From assembly GCA_964401835.1 (NCBI GenBank), contig CAYNZP010000013.1, positions 1-64,000 on the forward strand: a stretch of 64,000 nucleotides of DNA, in the 5' to 3' direction. The notes beneath the pieces were generated by a model. It was not told where the DNA came from and made no database searches. It was given only the letters and a program-made list of their open reading frames with translations. Position numbers and translations under genes: made by a program. Source of the stretch: CAYNZP01 sp964401835 (GTDB lineage: Bacteria; Planctomycetota; Phycisphaerae; SM23-33). Positions 40,948-50,719 of this stretch are shown here, piece by piece; position 1 is the first letter of the stretch, and each line of letters opens with the position of its first letter.

Positions 40948-42870
40948 GCTGGCCTTGCCTGAGGTTTGTTCGGCCAGGCGGGCTATCATGTCCTTGATTG
41001 TCGCGGCCATGTTGGTTGGATCCAAGCCGACTTCCATAAGCTGCTCCTGCCGGGAAGCCTGCTTGATGAATCTGTCCGGCACGCCGAGTAGCTGTACGTT
41101 TGACGTATCCAGACCTCGTCCGGCTGCAAGCTCCATAACAGCCGATCCAAATCCGCCTATCGTCGAATGGTCTTCGCAGACCAAAAGCGGTTTGCCGGAA
41201 TTAATCAGCCGAGTTATACAGGTTACGTCCAGCGGCTTTGCGAAACGAGCGTTAACTACGCTGACGTTGAGCGAATCTTCCTCCTGGAGTATCTGGACAG
41301 CTTTGAGTGCTGGCTCGACCATTACGCCGTAACATAAAATCGTCGCATCTGAGCCGGGGCGAATCTCTCTGGCTTTTCCAAGCTCAAATGGCGGACACTC
41401 ACCGGGTAAGTCTTCTGGAACTTCGTCTCGCGGATACCTGATAGCCGCGGGGCAATCCAGCGTCAGGGCGAAATCCATCGCGGCAGACAATTCCGGCGCA
41501 TCCGCAGGCGCCATTAGTACTATTCCGGGCAACGGCCTGAGGAACGAAATGTCCATCACGCCCTGATGAACCGCCCCGTCCGATCCAACTAACCCGGCCC
41601 TGTCCATACAAAGCAGCACGGGCAGTTTTTGCAGGGCGGCTTCCTGGAACACCTGATCGAAGGCGCGCTGCATGAATGTCGAATAGACAGCAACAATCGG
41701 CCTGAGGCCGGACTTGGCCAGTCCGCCGGCCAGTGCGACTCCGTGAGATTCGCCTATTCCCACATCGATATATCGCGAGCGGAACTCGTCCCTGAAATTA
41801 ACAAGCCCGGTCCCATCCGGCATGGCAGCGGTAATCGCTACAATTTTTTCATTTTTCCTGGCCTGGTCCACAAGAGCGTCGGAGAAAACCTGCGTCCAGG
41901 TCGGCCGGGCCTTGGCGGCAAATACAGCCTTGCCTTCTTCGATGCTGTAGGCCGAGGGGCTGTGGAAACGGCAGGGGTCTTCGACTGCATATTGACAGCC
42001 ACGACCCTTTTCGGTGTGAACGTGAAGAAGCACAGGCCTGTTAATGCCGGCCAGCCGTTTGAGTATACGGATAAGCTCATGGACGTCGTGCCCGTCAACC
42101 GGGCCGAAATATTCAAACCCCAGCGCCTCGAACAACTGCTCGCCATGCAGGGTCGTCCTGATACCTTCTTTTATGTGTCGCAACGCCTCGCTTATCTCGT
42201 CGCCAAGCGGAAGGTGCTGCAGCAGGTTTTGCGTCGAGTGCTTGAAGTCGCTATAGGGCTTGGTCAGCCGTATCCGGTCGAACAGGTTGGCCATCGCTCC
42301 CTGCGTGCGGTCGATAGCCATGGAGTTGTCGTTAAGAATGACAAGGAATTGCCTCTGCAAAATTGCGGCGTTATTGAGTCCTTCAAGCGACAAACCGTTG
42401 ACGATGCTGGCGTCTCCGACTACGGCGACTACCTTATCTTTCAGTTTAGCGGCGGCTTGAGCCCACGCCAGCCCAGCTGCCGTCGAGATGGCTGCGCCTG
42501 CGTGGCCTGTATAGAACTGATCGTATTGGCTTTCCTGAGGTGACGGGAAACCACTTACGCCGCTTGGCTGGCGGAGATTTTCGAACTTTTCTCCTCGGCC
42601 CGTGATGATTTTATGTGCGTAGCACTGATGGCCGACGTCCCAAAGCAGCTTGTCGCGGGTAAAATCGAAAACGTAGTGCAGTGCGATTGTCAGTTCTGTA
42701 ACACCGAGATTACTCGCCAGATGCCCCCCGCGTTTTGAGACCACTTCGATGATCCTGTCGCGCAGTTCCTCCGCCAATTGCTGCAGCTGAGTCTCATTTA
42801 GCCGGTGAAGCTGATGCGGCGAGCTGATGCCGTCGAGAATCTTATCGGGTTTATTGGATTGCTTTGTCAA
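40942..42870 (-). CDS. dxs: 1-deoxy-D-xylulose-5-phosphate synthase
   Basis: A 642-residue thiamine-diphosphate enzyme, the first step of the MEP isoprenoid pathway (pyruvate plus glyceraldehyde 3-phosphate). N-terminal domain: LLWDVGHQCYAHKI, GDASIVNGLSLEGLNNA with NDN (the usual GDG is here GDA). Middle domain: IDVGIGESHGVALAGGLA, and GAVHQGVMDISFLRPLPG. C-terminal domain: FAKPLD and EDHSTIGGFGSAV. The start overlaps the prenyl synthase gene by four bases, so the two isoprenoid enzymes are co-translated. Confidence 0.96.
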   Translation of the reverse strand: MTKQSNKPDKILDGISSPHQLHRLNETQLQQLAEELRDRIIEVVSKRGGHLASNLGVTELTIALHYVFDFTRDKLLWDVGHQCYAHKIITGRGEKFENLRQPSGVSGFPSPQESQYDQFYTGHAGAAISTAAGLAWAQAAAKLKDKVVAVVGDASIVNGLSLEGLNNAAILQRQFLVILNDNSMAIDRTQGAMANLFDRIRLTKPYSDFKHSTQNLLQHLPLGDEISEALRHIKEGIRTTLHGEQLFEALGFEYFGPVDGHDVHELIRILKRLAGINRPVLLHVHTEKGRGCQYAVEDPCRFHSPSAYSIEEGKAVFAAKARPTWTQVFSDALVDQARKNEKIVAITAAMPDGTGLVNFRDEFRSRYIDVGIGESHGVALAGGLAKSGLRPIVAVYSTFMQRAFDQVFQEAALQKLPVLLCMDRAGLVGSDGAVHQGVMDISFLRPLPGIVLMAPADAPELSAAMDFALTLDCPAAIRYPRDEVPEDLPGECPPFELGKAREIRPGSDATILCYGVMVEPALKAVQILQEEDSLNVSVVNARFAKPLDVTCITRLINSGKPLLVCEDHSTIGGFGSAVMELAAGRGLDTSNVQLLGVPDRFIKQASRQEQLMEVGLDPTNMAATIKDMIARLAEQTSGKASS

Positions 42871-43763
42871 TGTATCCTCATTGCCAGAACTTCTGCCAGT
42901 CGCTGGAGTTTTTGCGCCTTCTCGCCCAGCGGTTTTAATGCCTCTGTCGCCTGTAGTGTAATTTTATCCAAAAGCTCTCGGCTTTGCTCAATTCCAATTT
43001 CATTTACAAACGTTCGCTTGTCAGTCTTGTCGTCCTTGCCGGGAGTTTTGCCGAGAATCTCGGCAGAAGAACTTACGTCCAGCAGGTCGTCGGCGAGCTG
43101 AAACGCCAAGCCCAGCGACAGGCCATAGTTGCTCATTGCCTCGAGCTGGTTATCATCTGCCCTGCCGCATATTGCGCCCATCTTGACACTGCAGCGGATA
43201 AGAGCTGCGGTCTTCAGCGAATGAATAACGTTTATACCTTCCGCGCCGGCGGGAATTTTGCACAGGTCCATATCTGCCACCTGGCCGCCTATCATTCCAA
43301 CCGCACCGGCGGCTTGGGCGAGCTGGTGGGAAACTCTGCCGGTCAACGCATCGTTTGATTCAGCCAGAACGCCAAAGGCCCTGGTAAGAAGGGCATCACC
43401 AACGAGAATTGCCATTGCCTCGCCGAATTTGACGTGGGCTGCGGGCTTTCCTCGTCGCAGTTGATCGTCGTCCATGGCTGGCAGGTCGTCGTGCACAAGG
43501 CTGTAGCAGTGAATAAGCTCAACGGACACGCTGCATCGGCCCAGGAGTTCTTCATTTTCTACTTTTCCGGCAGCTTCGCCCCCAAGGTGAACCAACGTAG
43601 GTCTCAATCGCTTGCCGCCGTCAAGAACACAGTATCGCATCGCCTCGGCCAGCTCCGAAGAAGTACCGGGCTCGACAAGGAATTTTTCAAGGTCTGCTTC
43701 TATCCGGCTCGCAAAGGGGGAGAGGATTTCAACAAGCTCATTGGTTTTTTGTTTTTGGGCCAT
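42867..43763 (-). CDS. ispA: polyprenyl synthetase (farnesyl/geranylgeranyl diphosphate synthase)
   Basis: A 298-residue short-chain prenyl transferase. The first aspartate-rich motif is DDLPAMDDD and the second DDLLD, with GGKRLRP near the start, LVGDALLTRAF and the KTDKRTF segment. Chain length cannot be fixed exactly; the small residues before the first motif (LIHCYSLVHDD) suggest C15 to C20. It follows lpxI with an 11-base gap and overlaps dxs by four, giving an lpxI-ispA-dxs operon that links lipid A and isoprenoid supply. Confidence 0.93.
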   Translation of the reverse strand: MAQKQKTNELVEILSPFASRIEADLEKFLVEPGTSSELAEAMRYCVLDGGKRLRPTLVHLGGEAAGKVENEELLGRCSVSVELIHCYSLVHDDLPAMDDDQLRRGKPAAHVKFGEAMAILVGDALLTRAFGVLAESNDALTGRVSHQLAQAAGAVGMIGGQVADMDLCKIPAGAEGINVIHSLKTAALIRCSVKMGAICGRADDNQLEAMSNYGLSLGLAFQLADDLLDVSSSAEILGKTPGKDDKTDKRTFVNEIGIEQSRELLDKITLQATEALKPLGEKAQKLQRLAEVLAMRIH

Positions 43764-43774
43764 GTGTAAACTGC

Positions 43775-44632
43775 TTATTTATCTGCCGGCTCGGCCTTTT
43801 TTCCGATGACGGCTATGCCGAGTTGGTCGGCCAAATCCAGTGTTGCGGGTTTGTCTACGATTAAAGTCCGGCCGGCCTCGACTACCAGACAGACGCACTT
43901 GGAATCTTTGAGGTTCCTCATTGTTTCTGGCCCGACGGTAGGTACGTCGAATCGCATATCCTGTTTCGGACGGGCCACTTTTACAAGGGTCCAGCTGCCG
44001 ACGCGACAAACTCTTCCAGCCCGGCGGATCATGGCGTCTGTGCCTTCCATCGCCTCGACCGCGATAATGTCGCGCTCCTTGACCGCGATGGCCTGGCCGA
44101 TGTCCAGATTCGCGCTGGCACAGGCAATATCCCATCCGAAATCAATGTCTCCCTCGACGACGCGAGGTACCGCTGTTTTGGTCATTACGCCTTCGGTGGC
44201 AAGATGTTCTTCGCAATATTTCACACAGGACACAAGCTCAATCCCTTCGAATCTCAGTTCGTCTGCTGCAGCCAACAGGATAGCATTGTCACGTTTATCT
44301 TTGCGGATCTTGAAGTACCATACGAGTATAGTCCTCCAATCCGGTATATAGCGTAACACTCTCAGTGGGGAATAGATATCCTTCTTTCGCACTCCGCCCA
44401 TCATCACCGCTTCGTGGACTCCACGTTTACGCAGTGCGGATATCCAATGGCCGAGTTTCGTCAGGCTGATCCATACGAAATCATCGGCGATATCCTTGAG
44501 TCTGGGCGAGGCCAGACCCTTGAAACCGACCACAACGAGACGGCGGCCGGCTTTTTTAATGCCGTTGGCGACCAAAAACGTTGATCTTCCCGAACCCGCA
44601 ATCAGGCCTACTGGTTCTGTTTTATTAACCAT
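43775..44632 (-). CDS. lpxI: UDP-2,3-diacylglucosamine pyrophosphatase LpxI
   Basis: A 285-residue LpxI (DUF1009) protein: GLIAGSGRSTFLVANGIK at the start, LGHWISALRKRGVHEAVMMGGVRKKDI in the middle, and QDMRFDVPTVGPETMRNL with the conserved Asp residues near the end. It hydrolyses UDP-2,3-diacylglucosamine to lipid X and replaces the unrelated LpxH in many alphaproteobacteria and planctomycetes. It has a GGAG site before ATG 44632 and is probably the first gene of lpxI-ispA-dxs. Confidence 0.95.
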   Translation of the reverse strand: MVNKTEPVGLIAGSGRSTFLVANGIKKAGRRLVVVGFKGLASPRLKDIADDFVWISLTKLGHWISALRKRGVHEAVMMGGVRKKDIYSPLRVLRYIPDWRTILVWYFKIRKDKRDNAILLAAADELRFEGIELVSCVKYCEEHLATEGVMTKTAVPRVVEGDIDFGWDIACASANLDIGQAIAVKERDIIAVEAMEGTDAMIRRAGRVCRVGSWTLVKVARPKQDMRFDVPTVGPETMRNLKDSKCVCLVVEAGRTLIVDKPATLDLADQLGIAVIGKKAEPADK

Positions 44633-44768
44633 CAGCCACGCTCCTGCCGGTGTGTATTTCGAAAAATTCAGATTTTTTCATCTCAGCCATATTGTATATT
44701 TGTCCAAAAATTCATTAAAAGGTTAAACTCGGCATGCTTGTTACGTCAAGGGGGGGCTCACAAAGTGG

Positions 44769-45464
44769 TCAGTCGGTAAGCTGTCCGTCGCGGAGGTGCA
44801 GGGTCCTGTCAGTCTCCTGGGCGAGGGTAGTATCGTGTGTTACCATCAATATTGTCTGCCGGGAATCGCGGTTAAATCCCTGAAGAACCTTCATGATCTG
44901 TCTGCCGGTTTTGCTATCGAGGTTTCCGGTGGGCTCGTCTGCAAGGAGTATATCCGGCTCGTTCATAAGTGCTCGGGCTATCGCTACCCTCTGACGTTCA
45001 CCACCGGAGAGTTCCTTGGGCTTATGTTTAATCCTCTCGCTCATTCCGAGCCTTTCGAGTAACTCGGCGGCTTTTTTGCGCAAAGAGTTCTTCTTGACAA
45101 GCCAGCCGAGGGTGGAAGTGTCTACCTTCGATGGCAACAGTGTGTTTTCCAGAACATTAAGCTCCGGCAAAAGATGATAGAACTGGAAAACGAAGCCGAT
45201 ATCCTCACAGCGCATCTGGTTTCGCTTGCGGAAAGAAATTTTTTCAACGTCCTGGCCGTGCAGATGAACCTGTCCCTTGTCAGGCCGATCCAGCAGGCCC
45301 GCCAGGTGCAAAAGTGTGCTCTTACCGCTACCGGAAGCTCCGACAATGGCTGCGAATTCGCCCTTGTTTATGGAAAAGCTCACACCCTTGAGTACGTGCA
45401 AATCCACGCGCCCCATTTTGTAGGACTTGTGAAGATTGCTTACTTGGATAGCCGCGCTACTCAT
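44769..45464 (-). CDS. lolD: ABC transporter ATP-binding protein, LolD-type
   Basis: A 231-residue ATPase. Walker A GASGSGKS, signature LSGGERQRVAIARAL, Walker B ILLADEPTGNLD and the switch His in VTHD are intact. The LHLAGLLDRPDKGQV and FQFYHLLPELNVLENTLLP segments are typical of the LolD/MacB subgroup. It overlaps the adjacent permease gene by eight bases, so the pair forms a LolC/E-LolD transporter that releases lipoproteins from the inner membrane for the outer membrane. Confidence 0.93.
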   Translation of the reverse strand: MSSAAIQVSNLHKSYKMGRVDLHVLKGVSFSINKGEFAAIVGASGSGKSTLLHLAGLLDRPDKGQVHLHGQDVEKISFRKRNQMRCEDIGFVFQFYHLLPELNVLENTLLPSKVDTSTLGWLVKKNSLRKKAAELLERLGMSERIKHKPKELSGGERQRVAIARALMNEPDILLADEPTGNLDSKTGRQIMKVLQGFNRDSRQTILMVTHDTTLAQETDRTLHLRDGQLTD

Positions 45465-47139
45465 ATCTCAGGGCCTCCACGGGCTGCATGCGGGCTGCCC
45501 TTATCGCCGGTATTATCGCACCAAGCAAGCCAGCGAGAATTGCGCCGATAACTATCGCAATCGCGGTGGTCGGGTCAACCTCGTTGGGAATCTTCTCGAA
45601 CAGGAATACTTCCTTGCTCCACACCCGCCAGCCGAATGCATCCGCCAGCCAATCCTGTATCGGGTTGATGTATCGTACGAAGTAATATCCGCCGACAACC
45701 CCGATAATCGAACCGATTAGCCCGATGGCTGCACCGTATGTAAGGAATATAGCAGCCACGCCGCCGCTGGACGCCCCGACAGCTTTGAGTATGCCGATGT
45801 CCTTGGTTTTCTGGACGACGATCATATAGAAGATGACGAAAATCAGTACGACCGATACTATCGAAATAATGCCGAACATTATCACTGTCAGGTCGCGTTG
45901 CTTTTCTATCGGGCCTATCACTTCACGCTGTCTTTGGCGCCATGTCTGGACGGAAACTTCTGTTGTCGCAGCGTCGGGATAGCGAGATTCAAAATCGCTC
46001 CAGAGGGTTTGGATCTTCCGGGCCAGCTTGCGAAGCTGGAGTTCGTCAGAAGCGAATGGCTCGGAGATTTTCACATGTATCTGCGTGCAGCGGGCCGGGC
46101 GAACTATTTCCGGCGGGTCGTCGACTGAATACTCAGCTTCCATGTTATTGAGCCGTTGAAGCGTCTCGAACGGAATGTAGACAATTTTGGAGTCGATGGA
46201 GTGGACGTCGGTTCGGCAGTCGTCAATGACACTGAAAACCGAACTTGCCGGTTCCACGCCGGCCGAGCCGATTATCTTTCTGCCAAGCGGTATCATCACC
46301 AACTCGACCTTCTGACCCGGCGTGATTATGCGAACAGTCTCGCCCTGGTCTGTGCGGAATGTCAGCACGCGAATTCCGCGGCCGAGGACCATACGATTGG
46401 CCGGCCCCATGAAGTTGATTTCCTGCTCGAGTGTTATCAGTTGCTCGAGAAGCTCATCGAGCTGCTCGCTTTCATCGCCAATAGAGCGAAGCTTGTCTAT
46501 TTCGTTTTCTAAATTACTCAGCTTTTCCTGATGTTCCTGTGCTCCAGTAAGTCGAAGCGAGGCCTGACGCTGAAAGCCGATAGCCGTCCAGAGCCTGTCG
46601 CATACGAACTGCTTGTCAGCTGGGAGTTTTCCCTCCAGCGACGGCGGGCACTCGCGCCTGAGGATTTCCCGCGTCTTTTCAGTTTCCTGGTGCAACTTAT
46701 CCAAGACGGTTTGGATAGCTGGGTCGAATGTCGGGTTGGGCGAGTCCTTCTGGACGAAGAGTCCTTTTTCAAAATCGCTTACATATGCTCTGCCCGGCAG
46801 GCGAATGCCGGCAATCTGGACGTCCTGGTTGTGGTCTGTGCCCGGAATTCGCAGCAGGCCGTAAGTGAAGATAAAAGGCGAGGCTGCCTCTACTTCCGGC
46901 ACGCTATTTTTTAATTCCTCGGTGAACTCATCGTAATAGCCGAACCCGCTGAGAGTTGTCGATTCTATGACGATATCACCGAAGAGGCCCTTGGCGGCGC
47001 CTTCGATTTTGTCAAGGAAGCCGTTCATCACGCTGATGACGATGAGCACCATCGCCACACACAGCGCGACGCCCAACACCGCGAAATAAGCGATAACGCG
47101 GCTGCGCAGATAACGTAGGCATATGAATAATTTATACAT
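45457..47139 (-). CDS. lolC: LolC/E-type permease with long periplasmic coiled coil
   Basis: A 560-residue FtsX-family permease. The N-terminal membrane segment (residues 14-38) is followed by a large periplasmic domain, then three membrane segments in the last ~160 residues (FGIISIVSVVLIFVIFYMIV, AAIFLTYGAAIGLIG, AIVIGAILAGLLGAII). The family is usually 400-420 residues; the extra length is a helical insert at about 150-260 (LDKLHQETEKTREILRREC, LSNLENEIDKLRSI), which would form a coiled-coil stalk. LolC/E proteins contact lipoproteins or LolA in the periplasm, so the stalk may reach across it. Co-translated with lolD. Confidence 0.85.
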   Translation of the reverse strand: MYKLFICLRYLRSRVIAYFAVLGVALCVAMVLIVISVMNGFLDKIEGAAKGLFGDIVIESTTLSGFGYYDEFTEELKNSVPEVEAASPFIFTYGLLRIPGTDHNQDVQIAGIRLPGRAYVSDFEKGLFVQKDSPNPTFDPAIQTVLDKLHQETEKTREILRRECPPSLEGKLPADKQFVCDRLWTAIGFQRQASLRLTGAQEHQEKLSNLENEIDKLRSIGDESEQLDELLEQLITLEQEINFMGPANRMVLGRGIRVLTFRTDQGETVRIITPGQKVELVMIPLGRKIIGSAGVEPASSVFSVIDDCRTDVHSIDSKIVYIPFETLQRLNNMEAEYSVDDPPEIVRPARCTQIHVKISEPFASDELQLRKLARKIQTLWSDFESRYPDAATTEVSVQTWRQRQREVIGPIEKQRDLTVIMFGIISIVSVVLIFVIFYMIVVQKTKDIGILKAVGASSGGVAAIFLTYGAAIGLIGSIIGVVGGYYFVRYINPIQDWLADAFGWRVWSKEVFLFEKIPNEVDPTTAIAIVIGAILAGLLGAIIPAIRAARMQPVEALRYE

Positions 47140-47197
47140 GGCGTTTTAGAATAAGTAGCTGGTTTCTTTGAGGCTCACCTCGGCCAAAGGTTCCCGG

Positions 47198-48655
47198 CTA
47201 CTCGTTATTATTTTGCACTTCAGGCCTCAGCATCGGGAACAGTATGACGTCACGAATGCTCAGCGTATTTGTCAGGAGCATTATCACGCGGTCGATACCG
47301 ATACCAAGCCCGCCTGCCGGCGGCATGCCGTGGCGAAGCGAGGTGATGAAGTCTTCGTCCATCACGCGCATCGTCTCGCCGTCAGCTTCGCCGCGAAGCT
47401 GCTTGCGGAAGTTTTCTTCCTGAATCGCCGGGTCGTTCAGCTCGGTATAGGCGTTGGCTATTTCCATTCCAGCGATGAATAGCTCGAAACGCTCGGCTAT
47501 TGTATCGTCGTCTGCCTTGCGGCGTGTCAGCGGGCAAAGCTCGGAAGGGTAGTCCATCACAAACGTCGGCTGGATCAGATGCTGCTCGACGGTTTCCTCG
47601 AAAACCTCGTTGACGACGACGGCATCGTCCTTGTTGGCTTCCTCGATACCGAGCTGGCGTGCCTTTTCGCGGACAGCGTCGATATCCTTCATCGAAACGC
47701 CGGCGTACTCCTGCAACAAATCTCCATAAGTCGCGCGACGCCACGGACGGGAGTAATCTATTTCTATATCGCCATAAGAAAGTTTAGCTGCGCCGCCGAT
47801 TTGCTCAGCTGCGGTCGAGATAAGCTCTTCGGTAACTTCCATCATCACTTCATAGTCGGCGTAGGCCTGGTAGAGTTCCATCATGGTGAACTCGGGATTG
47901 TGGCGCGTGTCCAGGCCTTCGTTGCGGAAGTTGCGGTTAATCTCGAAAACCCGCTCCATTCCGCCGACCAAAAGCCGCTTGAGGTAAAGCTCCGGACTTA
48001 TCCGCATGAACAGGTTGATGTCCAGTGCGTTGTGATGCGTCGTGAAAGGCCTTGCCGCCGCTCCGCCGTAGATAGACTGCATCATTGGTGTTTCAACTTC
48101 GACAAAGTCCCGGCCCTTGAGGACCGAGCGGAAGTGCTCGACGATGTCTATCCGTTTTTTGAAGTTTTCCATCGATTCCGGGTTCGTCATCATGTCCAGA
48201 TATCGCTGGCGGTAACGTGTCTCGACGTCCGTCAGGCCGTGGAATTTTTCCGGCATGGGGTTGAGGCTCTTGCACAGAAGCGTGAGCTTGTCGGCCCATA
48301 TTGTAATTTCCCCGGTGCGCGTCTTTTGCAGGGGCCCGGATGCTGCGACGATATCGCCCAGGTCCAGAAGCTTGGCCAGCTGCCAGTTCTGTTCGTCCAT
48401 CGCGTTTTTTCGCAGGGCTATCTGCATCTGGCCGCTTTCGTCACGTATATGAGCGAACATCATCTTGCCCATATCGCGGATAAGAACCAGCCGTCCGGCT
48501 GCGTCGGCGGTCTGGCCTTCGTTGTCTTCGACGTAACGGGCAAGGACGCCGTTGATTTTCTCGGCGGAATCGTATCGGCTGCCGTATGGGTCGATGCCCA
48601 ACTCGCGAATCTTCTGAAGTTTGTTAAGTCTGTCTTCCTGTACTTTTTCCAGCAT
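47198..48655 (-). CDS. lysS: lysyl-tRNA synthetase, class II
   Basis: A 485-residue class II synthetase. An OB-fold anticodon-binding domain (residues ~35-140) is followed by the catalytic domain with motif 1 (ETPMMQSIYGGAAARPF), motif 2 (RNFRNEGLDTRHNPEFTMMELY) and motif 3 (GLGIGIDRVIMLLTN). The length is normal. The upstream group of three genes in the same direction is lysS-lolC-lolD, with 58 bases between lysS and lolC. Confidence 0.96.
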   Translation of the reverse strand: MLEKVQEDRLNKLQKIRELGIDPYGSRYDSAEKINGVLARYVEDNEGQTADAAGRLVLIRDMGKMMFAHIRDESGQMQIALRKNAMDEQNWQLAKLLDLGDIVAASGPLQKTRTGEITIWADKLTLLCKSLNPMPEKFHGLTDVETRYRQRYLDMMTNPESMENFKKRIDIVEHFRSVLKGRDFVEVETPMMQSIYGGAAARPFTTHHNALDINLFMRISPELYLKRLLVGGMERVFEINRNFRNEGLDTRHNPEFTMMELYQAYADYEVMMEVTEELISTAAEQIGGAAKLSYGDIEIDYSRPWRRATYGDLLQEYAGVSMKDIDAVREKARQLGIEEANKDDAVVVNEVFEETVEQHLIQPTFVMDYPSELCPLTRRKADDDTIAERFELFIAGMEIANAYTELNDPAIQEENFRKQLRGEADGETMRVMDEDFITSLRHGMPPAGGLGIGIDRVIMLLTNTLSIRDVILFPMLRPEVQNNNE

Positions 48656-48768
48656 TTCTCAACTTTCTCGTAATTTTCAAGCAACGTTCTTCTTCAAAAG
48701 AGGAATCTTCGACAAGAAACGCCCCCAAGTCAAGCGCAGGAAAAATCAAAGACACTACTCAGCGAGGA

Positions 48769-49896
48769 TTATTTAACTTCTTTAACAAAGGGAAGCTCAA
48801 CGACCTGAGCCTGCTTACGCTCGGAGCCGGTATCTATGGTGAGCGTGGTTCCAGCCTTACCCAAGTCGGAAGAAACGTAGCCCAGAGCGATTGGTTTATC
48901 GAGACTCGGACTGAACGTGCCGCTTGTTACAGTGCCGGCTTCGTTGCCGTCTGAGTTAAAAATAGTGCAGCCCTGTTTTGTGATTTTCTGCGTTTTTTGA
49001 AAATCATCTTGAGAATTTTCCAAAACCAACCCGGCTAGCTTACGCGCGGGGGCCTTTTGGCTGATTTGTTTGAGAGCGTCCAGGCCGATGAATTCATGCT
49101 CGAAATCTACACCGTCTCCGCAGCCAGCCGTAAACGGGTCGATTGTCTCGTTGAGCTCGTGGCCGTACCTGCCCAGGCCCGCTTCTATTCTCAGGATATC
49201 CAGCACAGCCAGACCCGCAGGTGCAAGTGCTTTCTCGCCGGCCTTTTTTGTGATGAAGTCCCAGCCCAACTTGACAACCGTATTGGGAATTACCACAGAG
49301 AGTCCCCACAGGCCAGTCCAGCTGACGCGTATGGCGATATATTTGGCTATCATCATCGAGCCAACCTTGAGTTCGCCCTCACCAAGGGTAGAAACCTTCT
49401 GGGGCAGGACGGCATCGAGCATGGCAGTTAAACTTTCGCAAGGTCCTTCAACTGCTATAAGACTCGTCCGCTGGGTCTGGTCGGAAATTTTCGCGTTGAA
49501 TTCGTTATTGGCCTGGAGATGTTCGAGAACTTTCTGGCGATTGGCCGGGCTCGTTATCATCAGCCAGCTGTCTTCCATCCGCAGCAGTTGGCAGGCGTCT
49601 ATTATCCCGCCTTTATCATTGCAAAGCATGGACAGGACGGCCGTGTCATCTTCCTGATGAGCGACATCTGTTGTGAAAACTTTTTCGACAAGATCGAGAG
49701 CTCCGTCGCCCTTGACCAAAATCCTTCCCATGTGGGACAGATCGAACACGCAGCCGCGTGTTTTTATATCGTTATATTCTTCGAAAGCGCCACGATAGCT
49801 AAGCGGAACCTCCCAGCCGGCTTCTTCTGTCATTTTTGCTTCGAGTTGGATATGTCGTGAATGAAGTGATGTGGTGAGAAGTTCGGTTTCGCTCAT
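48769..49896 (-). CDS. gcvT: aminomethyltransferase (glycine cleavage T protein)
   Basis: A 375-residue GcvT: YRGAFEEYNDIKTRGCVFDLSHMGRI near residue 35, VFTTDV, LCNDKGGIIDACQLLR, GLAVLDILRIEAGLGRYGHEL and the C-terminal barrel (VTSGTFSPSLDKPIALGYV). It releases ammonia and forms methylene-tetrahydrofolate from the aminomethyl group carried by the H protein. Neither gcvH nor gcvP is nearby. It is coupled with the DUF72 gene (shared base at 49896). Confidence 0.94.
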   Translation of the reverse strand: MSETELLTTSLHSRHIQLEAKMTEEAGWEVPLSYRGAFEEYNDIKTRGCVFDLSHMGRILVKGDGALDLVEKVFTTDVAHQEDDTAVLSMLCNDKGGIIDACQLLRMEDSWLMITSPANRQKVLEHLQANNEFNAKISDQTQRTSLIAVEGPCESLTAMLDAVLPQKVSTLGEGELKVGSMMIAKYIAIRVSWTGLWGLSVVIPNTVVKLGWDFITKKAGEKALAPAGLAVLDILRIEAGLGRYGHELNETIDPFTAGCGDGVDFEHEFIGLDALKQISQKAPARKLAGLVLENSQDDFQKTQKITKQGCTIFNSDGNEAGTVTSGTFSPSLDKPIALGYVSSDLGKAGTTLTIDTGSERKQAQVVELPFVKEVK

Positions 49897-50624
49897 TATT
49901 TCTCCGTGGCAGTAAGGCGTTTTAGGTCCTGGGCGTTCCGGATGGCATAGCCCTGGGCGTCATTGTTGAAATAGGCATAAACATTTAGGCCCTGGGCGAG
50001 ATATTCGCGTATTTGCTCGCTCCAGGCCCTTAGCTGCTTTTGGGTATAGCAGCCGGCGTATTTGACAGGGCCATGAAATCGAAGGTAAACAAAGTCGGCA
50101 GTAATTTCTCTGGCGTGATCTTCTATAAGGTCGTGAATCACAAGAGCAGCTTTGTGATTCCTCAGCACCTCATAAGTTTCTTCGCACAGCCAGCTGTCGT
50201 GACGGAACTCTACCGCCCAGTGGTAGCTCCTCGGGCAGAGGTTCAGGAATTTGTGCAGATTTGATGGGTTTACTTTCACTTTCGGCGGCAGCTGAACCAG
50301 TATCGGCCCGAGCTTTTCCTGGAGATGATCGACGCTCCGCAAATATTCGTCGAGCAGTGCGTGAACTTCGACCAGCTTCTTGCGATGCGTGATCATCTGG
50401 TTGAGCTTGACGACAAAAAGAAAATCGTCAGGTGTTCTGGTTTTCCAGCCATCGCAGATTTTTTCGCGCGGCATTTGGTAGAAAGTATTGTTCAGTTCTA
50501 CAGTATCGAAATGTTCGGCGAAATGTTCCAACCAGCGAGACTGCGGCACTCCGTGAGGGTAGAAAACCTCCCTCCAGTGTGGATAGCTGAAACCGGATGT
50601 CCCTATGCGTGCCTTGGCCGGCAT
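49896..50624 (-). CDS. DUF72 protein (YecE-like)
   Basis: A 242-residue DUF72/YecE-family protein with a predicted TIM-barrel-like fold: RIGTSGFSYPHW at the start, FAEHFDTVELNNTFYQMPRE, FLFVVKLNQMITH, and LNVYAYFNNDAQGYAIRNA at the end. Biochemical function is unknown; the barrel and conserved aromatic/His residues suggest a small-ligand enzyme or endonuclease-like role. Its stop touches the gcvT start. Confidence 0.92.
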   Translation of the reverse strand: MPAKARIGTSGFSYPHWREVFYPHGVPQSRWLEHFAEHFDTVELNNTFYQMPREKICDGWKTRTPDDFLFVVKLNQMITHRKKLVEVHALLDEYLRSVDHLQEKLGPILVQLPPKVKVNPSNLHKFLNLCPRSYHWAVEFRHDSWLCEETYEVLRNHKAALVIHDLIEDHAREITADFVYLRFHGPVKYAGCYTQKQLRAWSEQIREYLAQGLNVYAYFNNDAQGYAIRNAQDLKRLTATEK

Positions 50625-50719
50625 ATATTTGTTTCCTAAAGTTTCCCGAAAAGTCCTGTACTGTTTCGTGCTTTTACATAATATGTCATTTTGCCCGACA
50701 ATCCAGAGGAGATGCCAAG

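Noticed and set aside
41629..42543. A 304-codon open frame antisense to dxs
   Set aside because: Shadow of dxs; composition artefact.
47579..48673. A 364-codon open frame antisense to lysS
   Set aside because: Same reason: shadow of a clear class II synthetase.
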